NCBI RefSeq assembly: GCF_005048265.1 | Contig: NZ_SUNH01000024.1 | Span: 1-45,411 of the forward strand | Length of the DNA stretch: 45,411 nucleotides | Source: Paracoccus hibiscisoli | GTDB lineage: Bacteria; Pseudomonadota; Alphaproteobacteria; Rhodobacterales; Rhodobacteraceae | Reading direction: 5' to 3' | Position numbers and translations under genes: made by a program | In this document: positions 1 to 7,544 of the stretch, piece after piece | Layout: each line of letters starts with the position of its first letter | Numbering within the stretch: the stretch's first letter is position 1 | The notes under the pieces: model-generated | Database searches by the model: none | What the model was told of the DNA's origin: nothing | What the model saw: only the letters and a program-made list of their open reading frames with translations

Positions 1-1
1 A

Positions 2-73
2 ATCCATATCCGCGTCGCGCTCATGAACCGCTTCAACGCCCTCGGCACCGCCGAGATCGTCCGCGTGGCCTGA
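2..73 (+). pseudogene. C-terminal tail of an unidentified protein cut by the window edge (possibly a transposase)
   Basis: An open frame enters from the left edge and stops with TGA at 71-73. Its 23 visible residues end in the tail NALGTAEIVRVA. A short basic/hydrophobic tail next to a truncated gene and other insertion-sequence debris suggests a transposase end, but the family cannot be named from so little sequence. The call rests on context only. Confidence 0.3.
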
Positions 74-75
74 CG

Positions 76-237
76 ATGAAGGGGGAAGGGGCAGTCACGC
101 ATCAGGCCGCCTTTCTGCAACAACGCCTCACAATGGTGATCTCATTCTTTGTATTCCACGAGCGGCTTACGGGAAGAGAGGTTGCAGGCATGGCCTTCAT
201 CTGCACCAGCATTTTGCTTCTGGTCCTGACGCTTTAA
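76..237 (+). pseudogene. C-terminal remnant of a DMT/EamA-type membrane transporter
   Basis: An open frame from an ATG three bases after the preceding stop encodes 53 residues and ends with TAA at 235-237. It shows a hydrophobic segment (MVISFFVF), a charged turn (HERLTGRE) and a final hydrophobic helix (ICTSILLLVLTL). This is the pattern of the last two helices of EamA/RarD drug/metabolite transporters, where an acidic 'F-x-E-x-LT' turn precedes the last helix. The rest of the roughly 300-residue protein is missing, so this looks like the 3' end of a transporter gene left by an insertion or deletion at about position 74. The family assignment is by pattern only, and a small two-helix protein cannot be excluded. 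Confidence 0.35.
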
Positions 238-558
238 TCACGCCCATCAATGTCTGCTCCTCCCGCAGAGCTGACGCCACCGAGCTGCGGCGACAGCTAC
301 CTGAAGAGCCCATTGCCGCCCTTCGTTTGGTTTGCAACGAGTGCAGGCGCAGCATGAGCTGACGGCCCAGAGCTGCTGTTCACGCCAAGTGCAGCGAATG
401 ACCAGCGTCAGCCCGAACTGCCTTGGTCCAAAATGCGGCGAACGTCCGCTGTCTGCCTCATATTTAACTGGACCCGGGTGTCTGAGCCAAACCATAAACT
501 GGCATAGCCGTATAACTGCCAATGCTGGCTTGAAGGCGTTAACTGAAGGATGCACCAG
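238..558. other. Gene-poor stretch upstream of the VWA gene
   Basis: No convincing coding frame is visible. Open frames on both strands here lack the codon bias of the neighbouring genes and have no ribosome binding site. The 5' leader and promoter of the VWA gene must lie here, but no good -35/-10 pair stands out. Confidence 0.4.
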
Positions 559-2034
559 ATGCCGCGTGGATGGTTCTTTCCGACTAGCTTTTGTGTCGCA
601 ATATGCTTGGCTGGTCAGGCGCCAGCGCAAGACGTCGAGCAGCGCGTCGACGCGGTAGCACCTGAAGGGGCAGCCGAGGTCGTTCTGAACGAGGTGAATG
701 TTGATGCCTACCCTGACGTGCGGGTGTTCGTGACAGTCCTGTCCGGGGGATCACCGATTTCTGGGTTAAACGCCGCCGATTTTCGTGTGCGCGAAGATGA
801 GGTCGATCAGTCACCTTTGACGGTGGACCCACAGTTGCCACCATTGTCCATTGTGTTTGCCATGGATGTTTCCGGGTCCATGGCGACGGCAATGGATGAC
901 GCAAAATCCGCAGCGAATGCTTTTCTTGATACGCTTTCGGTAGACGATCGCACTCTTGTGCTCAGCTTTGCACGTGACGTGATCGAGGTCACCGACATGA
1001 CAGAGGATCGTCAGACGGTAGTCACAGCCATCGACGGCCTCACCGCGCGCGGCGATACCGCACTTTATGACGCACTGGCGCAGTCCGTCGACCTCGTCGG
1101 CACGGTGCAGGGACGCAAGGCTGTTGTTCTTCTGAGCGACGGCTTGGACGACGACGGGGCTGGCAGCCCGCTCTCTGAGGCGACGGTGGACACCGTGCTG
1201 CAGAAGGCCGCATCGGTGAACGTGCCGATCTTCGTGGTCGGACTCGGTGAAGACCTTGACGTCGAGGGGCTGACCCGCATTGCCGACGAGACCGGGGGCC
1301 GTTTTCTGACCGCGGACGCGGCAAGCGACCTTGACGCTGTCTTCGAGAGCATCGGGACGCAGCTTGGCGGGCAGTATTCCGTGTCCTATACCTCATCACT
1401 GCTCGCCGATGGCACCATGCGCCGCGTTGATGTTGAGGCAGATGGGCAGCAGGCAAGCAAGACCTATACCCCGCAGGCAGGGCGTGTTGCTGACGTACCG
1501 GTGTCGGGCGGCAATTGCGCGCCGCTGGATCTGTATGTCAGCTACATGCCCGACTACGCTGACATCATGGCGCTGGAAGAGGAGGGCTTGATCGACGGCA
1601 ACGTCCGATATGCCCAAACTAAGGCGATTTCGGATGATCTGCTTGCCAGTGTCGAGGGCGCCGAACTGTCGTCGGAATGCACCTCCGATCTTTATGCCGA
1701 ATTGCTCGGAACGCGCGAGACCGAGACCATGGAAAGCCAGGTCACGGACCAGATGATCCGAAAGGTCGCCGCTAACCGCAGCGAGGCGTGCCTTGCCACA
1801 GCGCAGGCCCCCGAGGATTTCCTGCCGTGCTTCCGTGAAACAGAAGCGCTTGCGGCGAACGACTTCTATTTCGCCCACGCTCAAACGCCGCTAGCCGATC
1901 CTTTTGCCGCGGCGCTGACAGAGCAATACGATCGCCGCGCGGCACTCTCCTTTATGCGTGACGCTGCGCGGGATGGAGTGCCGATCGCAGCGCAAATCCA
2001 GACCACAGTGATGAGCACGATCATGGCGCAGTAG
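559..2034 (+). CDS. Secreted von Willebrand factor A (VWA) domain protein
   Basis: Exported protein of 491 residues. An ATG at 559 is chosen over one at 550 because AAGGA (546-550) sits eight bases upstream of it. A short signal peptide ends near APAQ (about residue 24). After an Ig-like or linker segment comes a VWA domain (about residues 95-270) with a complete metal-ion-dependent adhesion site: DVSGS at about 103-107, a threonine in ARGDTAL at about 167, and an aspartate in LLSDGLD at about 194. VWA domains with this site bind divalent metal and protein ligands. The C-terminal third has four or five cysteines, fits disulfides in the periplasm or outside, and matches no family I recognise. 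It is a single gene facing an outer-membrane protein gene. Function beyond ligand binding is unknown. Confidence 0.85.
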   Translation: MPRGWFFPTSFCVAICLAGQAPAQDVEQRVDAVAPEGAAEVVLNEVNVDAYPDVRVFVTVLSGGSPISGLNAADFRVREDEVDQSPLTVDPQLPPLSIVFAMDVSGSMATAMDDAKSAANAFLDTLSVDDRTLVLSFARDVIEVTDMTEDRQTVVTAIDGLTARGDTALYDALAQSVDLVGTVQGRKAVVLLSDGLDDDGAGSPLSEATVDTVLQKAASVNVPIFVVGLGEDLDVEGLTRIADETGGRFLTADAASDLDAVFESIGTQLGGQYSVSYTSSLLADGTMRRVDVEADGQQASKTYTPQAGRVADVPVSGGNCAPLDLYVSYMPDYADIMALEEEGLIDGNVRYAQTKAISDDLLASVEGAELSSECTSDLYAELLGTRETETMESQVTDQMIRKVAANRSEACLATAQAPEDFLPCFRETEALAANDFYFAHAQTPLADPFAAALTEQYDRRAALSFMRDAARDGVPIAAQIQTTVMSTIMAQ

Positions 2035-2131
2035 ATGCGCGGGAGTTGCCGCATGTCTCAAGCGGAAGTGCAGGCCGACCCTGGCCGCACTTGCCTGCGA
2101 AATTCCTTGAGATCGAAGCTCTGCGAAAGTT

Positions 2132-2165
2132 GCTCGTGGCCCATATGAGGTCACGAGCTTATTTT
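2132..2165 (+). terminator. Intrinsic terminator after the VWA gene
   Basis: A 7-bp stem (GCTCGTG at 2132-2138 with CACGAGC at 2152-2158) is followed by TTATTTT. It lies between two convergent genes and may act in both directions, though the T-rich tract favours the plus strand. Confidence 0.55.
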
Positions 2166-2182
2166 AAGTCGTTGGACGGATC

Positions 2183-2707
2183 TTAGAACTTCCAGGAGGC
2201 TCTCAGGTTGCCGCTCCATGCGTCAGCATCAATGCCCGAGTCTCCGATATCGGAGAAATTATGCTCAAGCAGTTCAAGGCTGACATTGGCCCGAGCGCTG
2301 ACGGCATAAGCCGCGCCAAGCCCGTAGAAACTGCCCCAATCATCACCAAGACCGTCTACGTTTACCTTCGCCGCACCTGCGGCGACATAAACCAAGGTCT
2401 GCCCGAATTCATAGCCAGCGGTCGCCTTGAAACGCATCACCCGATCGGCGGAGATGGCTCCGGGAACAAGCTCCACGTCCGTCCAGTCATGCTCAAATTC
2501 GCCGCCAGTAACCCATTGACCCGCATCATATCTGTATCCGGCGTGAATACCGTATGACGTGTCGCTTTCTTTGACGCCAGCGACGCTTGTATCCACCTCG
2601 ATCTTTCCCACACCCGCACCGGCGTAGAAACCGGACCAGTCATTGGCAAATACCGAAGTTGCAGAGAGGGCCAGAAACGCCACGCCCGTTGTAAAATGCT
2701 TTCCCAT
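2183..2707 (-). CDS. Small outer-membrane beta-barrel protein (Omp25/OmpA-like barrel)
   Basis: 174-residue protein starting at the ATG whose first base is 2707. An upstream in-frame start would only add a charged, non-signal sequence. A signal peptide (MGKHFTTGVAFLALSATSVFA) ends at about residue 21. The rest is alternating polar/hydrophobic beta strands rich in Gly, Tyr and Trp: WSGFYAGAGVG after the cleavage site, then GIHAGYRYD, GYEFGQTLVY and YGLGAAYAV. It ends in SWKF, whose terminal Phe is the usual signal for the BAM insertion machinery. Size and strand number fit an eight-stranded barrel of the opacity/Omp25 type. These are usually structural or adhesive surface proteins; a specific role cannot be read from the sequence. 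Confidence 0.8.
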   Translation of the reverse strand: MGKHFTTGVAFLALSATSVFANDWSGFYAGAGVGKIEVDTSVAGVKESDTSYGIHAGYRYDAGQWVTGGEFEHDWTDVELVPGAISADRVMRFKATAGYEFGQTLVYVAAGAAKVNVDGLGDDWGSFYGLGAAYAVSARANVSLELLEHNFSDIGDSGIDADAWSGNLRASWKF

Positions 2708-2900
2708 TGTACGCTCCAGATTACCGTTAATGTTATCACAACGTCGCATTCGCGGGTCTACCTCGGGATACACGCGAGACCCTACTGTACCAAATTTCCT
2801 CGACGGCATCCTGAAAAATTTGCCTGAGGGGAGTGTTGCACATTGGCGCCGGTGGCAACGGCACGCTTGCTTTCATGACCTGTTAGCCTCGATGCTGCCC

Positions 2901-3199
2901 CACGGTCGAAAGGCGGCTCTTCTATAGATATGGCGATCGCAGCCACCGCAATCGCTGCTCCAGTGAACATCCGCGCTTACGCGTCGCTTTGGCACCGCGG
3001 CCGACTTTTCATTTCATTGGTCCGCCTGCCATCCGGCGGCGATATGAACACAGGCATTGGGCTGCTGCGCGTCAGCCTCCACCGAGAAATCCGGTTCCCT
3101 CCAGGCGAAAGTGCGCGGGTCACTTGCAATTTCACCGCTCCGGTCCCGTGTGTCAGATCACCGTCCGGCCGCAGGTGGGGCTGCGCCCACCCTGCTTTG
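2901..3199. repeat. Diverged ~300-bp direct repeat, copy A
   Basis: This segment aligns by eye with 7509-7808 in the same orientation. The right end is best conserved: 3127-3199 against 7736-7808 shows 2 differences in 73 positions, including a 32-base identical block. The left half is more diverged but still colinear. On the minus strand both copies contain a start-like MKxRxRCQS reading frame, open in copy B and interrupted by TAA in copy A. No terminal inverted repeats were found. It may be a decayed mobile element or a repeated intergenic module. Confidence 0.7.
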
Positions 3200-3577
3200 T
3201 CCATATTATGGCAACAGGTTACGCTAAGCTCAGAATATGCATAGACGACGAGACTGCACTTGCAGCTAAAGGCCGATTTGTCCCGCATAGCAGCCACGAT
3301 CCCGGTCAGCCATACTCAGTGTTCCATAAACCGATCTTGCGGATCTGGGTGGTGATTATGCAGGCCGAGAAATACGGCTTCGGGAACCAAGGCCTTGGAC
3401 GAGTGGTAGCGTGGCTGGAGGGCACTCTGGCGCGTGGGCTGCAGCGGCCCTTATGCAATGGGGCGCTGACGCTAATCGACTGCCCGGCCTGACGCCAGCG
3501 GATCGGATGGTCACTCTACTAGTAGCAGGTCCGATCTTCACAAAGCGTCAACTGCTTGATGATAGCAAGAACCGATC
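3200..3577. other. Stretch without a convincing gene
   Basis: Open frames on both strands are short, overlap one another and lack ribosome binding sites and family resemblance. Base composition is slightly less GC-rich than the core genes. It looks like decayed accessory DNA. Confidence 0.4.
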
Positions 3578-3880
3578 ATGCATATGCTGCCTTCCCAGCT
3601 GGCGCACGCCTATCTTAGTGCTGCCATCGCCATAACCCTCATTTCGACCAGCGCCGCCGCCGCCGGCGGGAGCGGATCGCTGTTCTCGTCAGAAACAGGA
3701 ATTGGTGAAGCATTGGCGGTCACAAATGACTATTCAGAACCTGAGCCAACCGACCCGTCGCTGCTGCTTTACGCCACCGGCACTCGGGAAAAGCCCTCTG
3801 CACCGGCCGAGGAGGAGATCTGGATCGACCCCGACGACTACGACGATATGTTGAGCTATAACCCGGACACCGGACTTTGA
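3578..3880 (+). CDS. Hypothetical small exported protein
   Basis: Encodes 100 residues and I do not recognise it. A hydrophobic stretch (about residues 10-28, ending STSAAAA) looks like a signal peptide. The mature part is short and acidic, with EEEIWIDPDDYDD near the C-terminus and many Pro/Ser residues. A second ATG lies two codons in, and the upstream ribosome binding site is weak. It stands alone inside the repeat-bounded islet. It could be a real acidic periplasmic protein or a chance frame. Confidence 0.4.
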   Translation: MHMLPSQLAHAYLSAAIAITLISTSAAAAGGSGSLFSSETGIGEALAVTNDYSEPEPTDPSLLLYATGTREKPSAPAEEEIWIDPDDYDDMLSYNPDTGL

Positions 3881-4074
3881 CGGGAGCAACGATTTTCGCT
3901 AGCGCCGCACTTAGGACCACCAGCGCGAAGCCTAAAGGGACTGCGACTTCGAGAAACGTCACTTTGCGTCTCCAAACCCCTAACCGACCGCCAACCTCCT
4001 GCCTGGTTGCTGCCTATCACCCACAGTCCATATTTAGGATGTGTCAGTCGACCGTAGATCGACCTGACGCGCCC

Positions 4075-4316
4075 TTAGGTGTTCAGTCCCGGCATCTGGT
4101 GGATCGGGTTTAGGATGAATCTGTCCGGCTCAGATGTCCAGATCTTGCAGATGCATTCGTAGGGCGTGAGGGCCAGCTATGGTCCGCCATCGGTCCGAGG
4201 ATCGTGGCTGGCGAGGGTCTTGAGCCGGCGCGCGAAGTTGTAGGCTGCCATGAAGTCCGCGAGGTGCGTCCGGAGCTGGTCGTGGCTATCGTAGTGGAAG
4301 CGTTTGCCATTTGCAC
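4075..4316 (-). pseudogene. IS481-family transposase, C-terminal fragment (frameshifted)
   Basis: On the minus strand, residues KRFHYDSHDQLRTHLADF, then MAAYNFARRLKTL, then (in a second frame) LTPYECICKIW and FILNPIHQMPGLNT ending at TAA (4075-4077) match the conserved end of IS481-family DDE transposases. The two halves lie in different frames, so at least one frameshift occurs near 4180-4200. Homology stops at about 4316, and the catalytic core and N-terminus are absent. It is dead on its own. Confidence 0.8.
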
Positions 4317-4537
4317 TGAAGGTGACGCGTACGGTTGGTCGCATCGTCAACGCCGCCCGCGGCACCTGGATGCGCGCCGAGTTGCGCCCATGGCAACCCG
4401 CCTGACGCTGCCTTGGCCTCCGCCCCCCGGCCCGGCGGGAAAAAAATCACATGATCCTGCATCCATTCGCCCGCCGCGCGAGTCCCCGGAACAGGAGGCC
4501 TGCAAAAGGCCCCTGTCCAATGGATGAGGAGAACCCC

Positions 4538-6232
4538 ATGACCCGCAGCACCCGCCCGCTGTCCCGCGCCACCCTGGTGTCCGGCGCAGCCTTTGCCGCC
4601 CTGCTGTCGACGACCGCGCTGGCCCGCGCCGACGCGACCGCCCCCTGCAATGTCGGCGCCGGCGTGAACTCGACCGAATGCGGCGTGAACACCACCGCCG
4701 ACGGCGATTTCTCGGTGGCCGTGGGCGATGGCTCCACCACCGACGCGACCGCCATCGACGGTGTGGCCATCGGCTCCGAGGCGATCGTGACCGGACCCTC
4801 GACCACCGCCATCGGCGGCGAGACGGTGGCGACCGGCCCGGGCGCAAGCGCCATAGGCTGGCAGGCCCAAGCCACCGCCGAGCGCGCGCAGGCCATCGGC
4901 CATCTGGCCACCGCACAGGGCGAACGCTCGCTGGCCGTGGGCGAGAATGCGGATGCGGTCAGCGATTTCTCGACCGCCATCGGCAATGAATCCGTCGCAA
5001 ACGGCATTGACGCGCTGGCCATCGGCGACACGGCTGCGGCCACCGGCCCCTCGACCACCGCCGTGGGCGGCGAATCCATTGCCACCGGCCCGGGCGCCAG
5101 CGCCATCGGCTGGCAGGCAGAGGCCACCGCCGAACGCGCACAGGCCTTCGGTCATCTGGCCACCGCGCAGGGCATCCGCTCGATGGCCATCGGTGAGAAT
5201 GCCGATGCGCGAAGCGACCTCTCAACCGCCATCGGGAACGAGAGCATCGCCAACGGCATCGATGCCTTGGCCGTGGGCGACACGGCGATCGCGGATGGCA
5301 CCTCGACCACCGCGCTTGGCGGCGAATCGGTGGCGATGGGCGCCGGCGCCAGCGCGATCGGCTGGCAGTCCATGGCCACCGCCGAACGCGCGCAGGCCAT
5401 CGGCCACCTGGCCACCGCACAGGGCGTCCGCTCGCTAGCGGTCGGCGAGAATGCCGATGCGCAAAGCGACTTCTCGACCGCCATCGGCAATGAGAGCATC
5501 GCCAACGGCATCGACGCGCTGGCGCTCGGCGACACGGCGATCGCGGACGGCACCTCGACCACGGCGCTTGGCGGCGAAAGCATCGCCCAGGGGGCGGGCG
5601 CCACGGCCATCGGCTGGCAGTCCCGCGCCACGGCGGAACGCGCGCAGGCCTTCGGCCATCTGGCCACTGCGACCGGCGTGCGCTCGACCGCGGTCGGCGA
5701 GGCCGCGATGGCTATGGGGTCGGGCGCCATCGCCATCGGCAACGAGGCGGTTGCCAGCGCCGACAACTCGGTCGCTATCGGTGACGGGGCGACGGCGACG
5801 CGCGCGAACGAGTTCGTGCTGGGCAATGGCGCGAACACCTATCGCGCCGCGGGCATTGCCTCGGATGCCAGCCGCGCCGCGCAAGGCGTGCCGGTCGGCG
5901 TGGTGACATCGGATGCGGCGGGCAACCTCGCCGTCGACCGCTCGATCGGCGCGACCATGTCCTCACTGGACGGGCGGGTCCGCTCGCTTGGCAGCCAGGT
6001 CGCGGACAACCGCGAGGGCATCGCCATGGCGATGGCGCTGAACACCCCCTATGTCCCCGAGGACAAGACCTACGCAGTCTCGACGAGCCTGGGCAGCTTC
6101 GACGGATCGACCGCGCTGGCCGCCTCGATGGGCTATCGCTTCGATGCCAATACCCAGTTCGATGCGGGCATCACCTATGGCGTCGACCGCAACCAGGTCG
6201 GCGGCCGCATCGGCGTGACCTACGCGTGGTGA
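4538..6232 (+). CDS. YadA-like trimeric autotransporter adhesin
   Basis: Type Vc secretion protein of 564 residues. The ATG at 4538 follows GAGGAGA by about seven bases. A signal peptide ends near residue 30 (TTALARA). The passenger is a run of 14-residue-type head repeats of the form 'AIGxxAxAxGxxSxAxG', predicted to form a trimeric left-handed beta-roll. They are organised in 84-residue super-repeats (see the repeat entry). A neck-like segment (NEFVLGNGANTY) is followed by a short stalk. The last ~70 residues are a YadA anchor domain with four amphipathic strands (including TYAVSTSLGSF and GGRIGVTYAW) and a terminal Trp for BAM recognition. Three chains would form one barrel in the outer membrane. 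The short stalk suggests a compact adhesin. The 3' end overlaps the next gene. Confidence 0.92.
   Translation: MTRSTRPLSRATLVSGAAFAALLSTTALARADATAPCNVGAGVNSTECGVNTTADGDFSVAVGDGSTTDATAIDGVAIGSEAIVTGPSTTAIGGETVATGPGASAIGWQAQATAERAQAIGHLATAQGERSLAVGENADAVSDFSTAIGNESVANGIDALAIGDTAAATGPSTTAVGGESIATGPGASAIGWQAEATAERAQAFGHLATAQGIRSMAIGENADARSDLSTAIGNESIANGIDALAVGDTAIADGTSTTALGGESVAMGAGASAIGWQSMATAERAQAIGHLATAQGVRSLAVGENADAQSDFSTAIGNESIANGIDALALGDTAIADGTSTTALGGESIAQGAGATAIGWQSRATAERAQAFGHLATATGVRSTAVGEAAMAMGSGAIAIGNEAVASADNSVAIGDGATATRANEFVLGNGANTYRAAGIASDASRAAQGVPVGVVTSDAAGNLAVDRSIGATMSSLDGRVRSLGSQVADNREGIAMAMALNTPYVPEDKTYAVSTSLGSFDGSTALAASMGYRFDANTQFDAGITYGVDRNQVGGRIGVTYAW
4799..5701 (+). repeat. 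In-frame 252-bp tandem repeats (three full copies and a partial) in the adhesin gene
   Basis: Units begin at 4799, 5051, 5303 and 5555, exactly 252 bp (84 codons) apart, each opening with the codons for STTAxGGE. They continue through ASAIGWQ, TAERAQA and FSTAIGNES. The fourth copy is recognisable to about residue 49. Copies differ mainly at synonymous and small-residue positions. Perfect periodicity means recombination between copies would change passenger length without breaking the frame. Confidence 0.9.
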
Positions 6233-6753
6233 TCTGCGCCACACCCCTGTCCGAGACGGGGCCGCGCGCCCTGTCCCGGGTCCTTGTCCTGTCGCTGGCC
6301 CTGATCGGGGCCGGCGCTCAGGCGCAGGAAGCGTCGACACCCGTGACCGAACCCGACACCGTCCCGCTGATCGAACCCAGCTATGCCACGGCCCTGATCC
6401 GCGACGTGCTGGCGGCGGTCAATCACGGCAACTGCACCGGCAATTACACCGTGCTGCGCGACCATGCCGCCCCCGATTTTGCCCTTGCCAATGATCCCAC
6501 GCGGCTGGCCGGGCTGTTCACCACCCTGCGGACGGAACGGCTGGACCTGCTGCAGGCCATGGTCGTCGACCCGGTAATCCTGCAGGGCGACCTGAGCCCG
6601 TCGGGGCAGGAGCTGCGCCTGACCGGCTATGTGCCGCTGCAACCGCGCCATGTCAGTTTCGATCTGGTCTTCGGACAGGAGGGCCGGCGCTGGCTGTTGC
6701 TGGGCATCTCGGTCGGTGCCTTCGATCCGATCGAGCCGCCACCTGCGGAGTGA
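6229..6753 (+). CDS. Small exported protein coupled to the adhesin gene
   Basis: 174 residues from a GTG at 6229 that overlaps the adhesin stop as GTGA; a GTG at 6226 is possible. A hydrophobic segment ending AGAQAQ (about residues 15-33) is a likely signal peptide. The mature part is a compact alpha/beta domain with two cues: AAVNHGNCTGNY near its start, and a closing beta segment FDLVFGQEGRRWLLLGISVG like small NTF2/cystatin-like folds. No lipobox is evident. I do not recognise a named family. The stop/start overlap implies translational coupling to the adhesin, so a periplasmic helper for its export or folding is a reasonable inference. SadB of Salmonella is a known accessory encoded beside a trimeric autotransporter, but no similarity to it is claimed. 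Confidence 0.75.
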   Translation: MICATPLSETGPRALSRVLVLSLALIGAGAQAQEASTPVTEPDTVPLIEPSYATALIRDVLAAVNHGNCTGNYTVLRDHAAPDFALANDPTRLAGLFTTLRTERLDLLQAMVVDPVILQGDLSPSGQELRLTGYVPLQPRHVSFDLVFGQEGRRWLLLGISVGAFDPIEPPPAE

Positions 6754-6895
6754 AATTGGGGCCTCGCCCCGCAGGGCCCGGCCCCCTCGTGTCCGGCAGT
6801 AAGCCTTGCTGCGCAACCGTCCTATGGCGAAGCGTACCACAGGCGCGTCGCGCCGTTACATCAATGCTGAAGTTAGAGACAGGACTTGTTCTTGA

Positions 6896-7383
6896 TCATA
6901 GCCAGAAGAGGACGGTCGCAGCCAATGCGATGGCGGAAAGGTAGGTTTCAGGGCACCTGTCGTAGCGAATCGCGACCCGGCGCCAATCCTTCAGCCGAAC
7001 ATGATCTCGATGCGGCTACGCCGTTTGTAGCGCCGCTTGTCGTACTTCACGGCCTTCTTGCGGGACTTCCGGCCTGGGATGCAGGCTTTTATGCCACTGG
7101 CCTGCAACGCTTTACGCAGCCAGTCAGCATCATAGCCTCGGTCCGCCAGTTGCCAGTCGTCCTGTGGGAGGCTGTCCAGAAGCGCCGCCGCGCCGGTATA
7201 ATCACTGACCTGTCCTGCCGACATGAAGAACCGGATAGGTCTGCCTTTCGCATCGGTCACGGCGTGCAGTTTTGTATTCATGCCGCCTTTCGTTCGACCG
7301 ATCTGGCGAGCGCGCCCCCCTTTTTTGCTTGTTTGATCCCACGGTTTGATGGTGCGATCCTTTCTCAGGAATGGAAGGAAGCA
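6896..7383 (-). pseudogene. IS5-family transposase, truncated and frameshifted
   Basis: Minus-strand frame open from about 7383 with QIGRTKGGMNTKLHAVTD, then LADRGYDADWLR, and RRSRIEIMFG near 6994. This is the C-terminal catalytic half of IS5-family DDE transposases. A few missing bases at about 6990-6993 introduce a stop. The expected continuation (LKDWRRVAIRYDRCPETYLS and LAATVLFWL) resumes in another frame and ends at TGA 6896-6898. The N-terminal half is missing: a stop at 7384-7386 closes the frame just where another element begins. Non-functional. Confidence 0.85.
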
Positions 7384-7385
7384 TT

Positions 7386-7544
7386 ATGGGCCAGGTTCGT
7401 CACGGAAGCGCCACGACCACGCACGCCGTCAGAGCTGCAATACAACGATCGCAAGCTTCGCTCGCGACGTTGAGCCGGGATCTTGGGATCTTCGCGTCGA
7501 TGCGATCAGGCCCCCGAGAGGCTGCTTTTTCAGAGATATGGTGA
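7386..7544 (+). pseudogene. IS481-family transposase, N-terminal fragment
   Basis: An ATG at 7386 opens a 52-residue frame. Its first 35 residues (MGQVRHGSATTTHAVRAAIQ, then RSQASLATLSRDLGI) are the helix-turn-helix N-terminus of IS481-family transposases. Homology ends at about 7490; the remaining codons read into the 300-bp repeat and stop at 7544. It faces away from the C-terminal fragment at 4075-4316. The ATG overlaps the decayed end of the IS5-type element by one base, so its promoter is probably gone. Confidence 0.75.

Noticed and set aside
3720..3962. Minus-strand frame with a hydrophobic N-terminus
   Set aside because: It starts with GTG without a ribosome binding site, becomes Arg/Ser-rich shadow sequence, and overlaps a more plausible plus-strand frame.
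4799..5701. Regular repeats considered as a CRISPR or satellite array
   Set aside because: The unit is 252 bp, translated in frame, and has no short repeat/spacer alternation.
4286..5838. Minus-strand open frames opposite the adhesin repeats
   Set aside because: Their own apparent repeats are the reverse complement of the adhesin repeat; the sense frame has a signal peptide and anchor domain.
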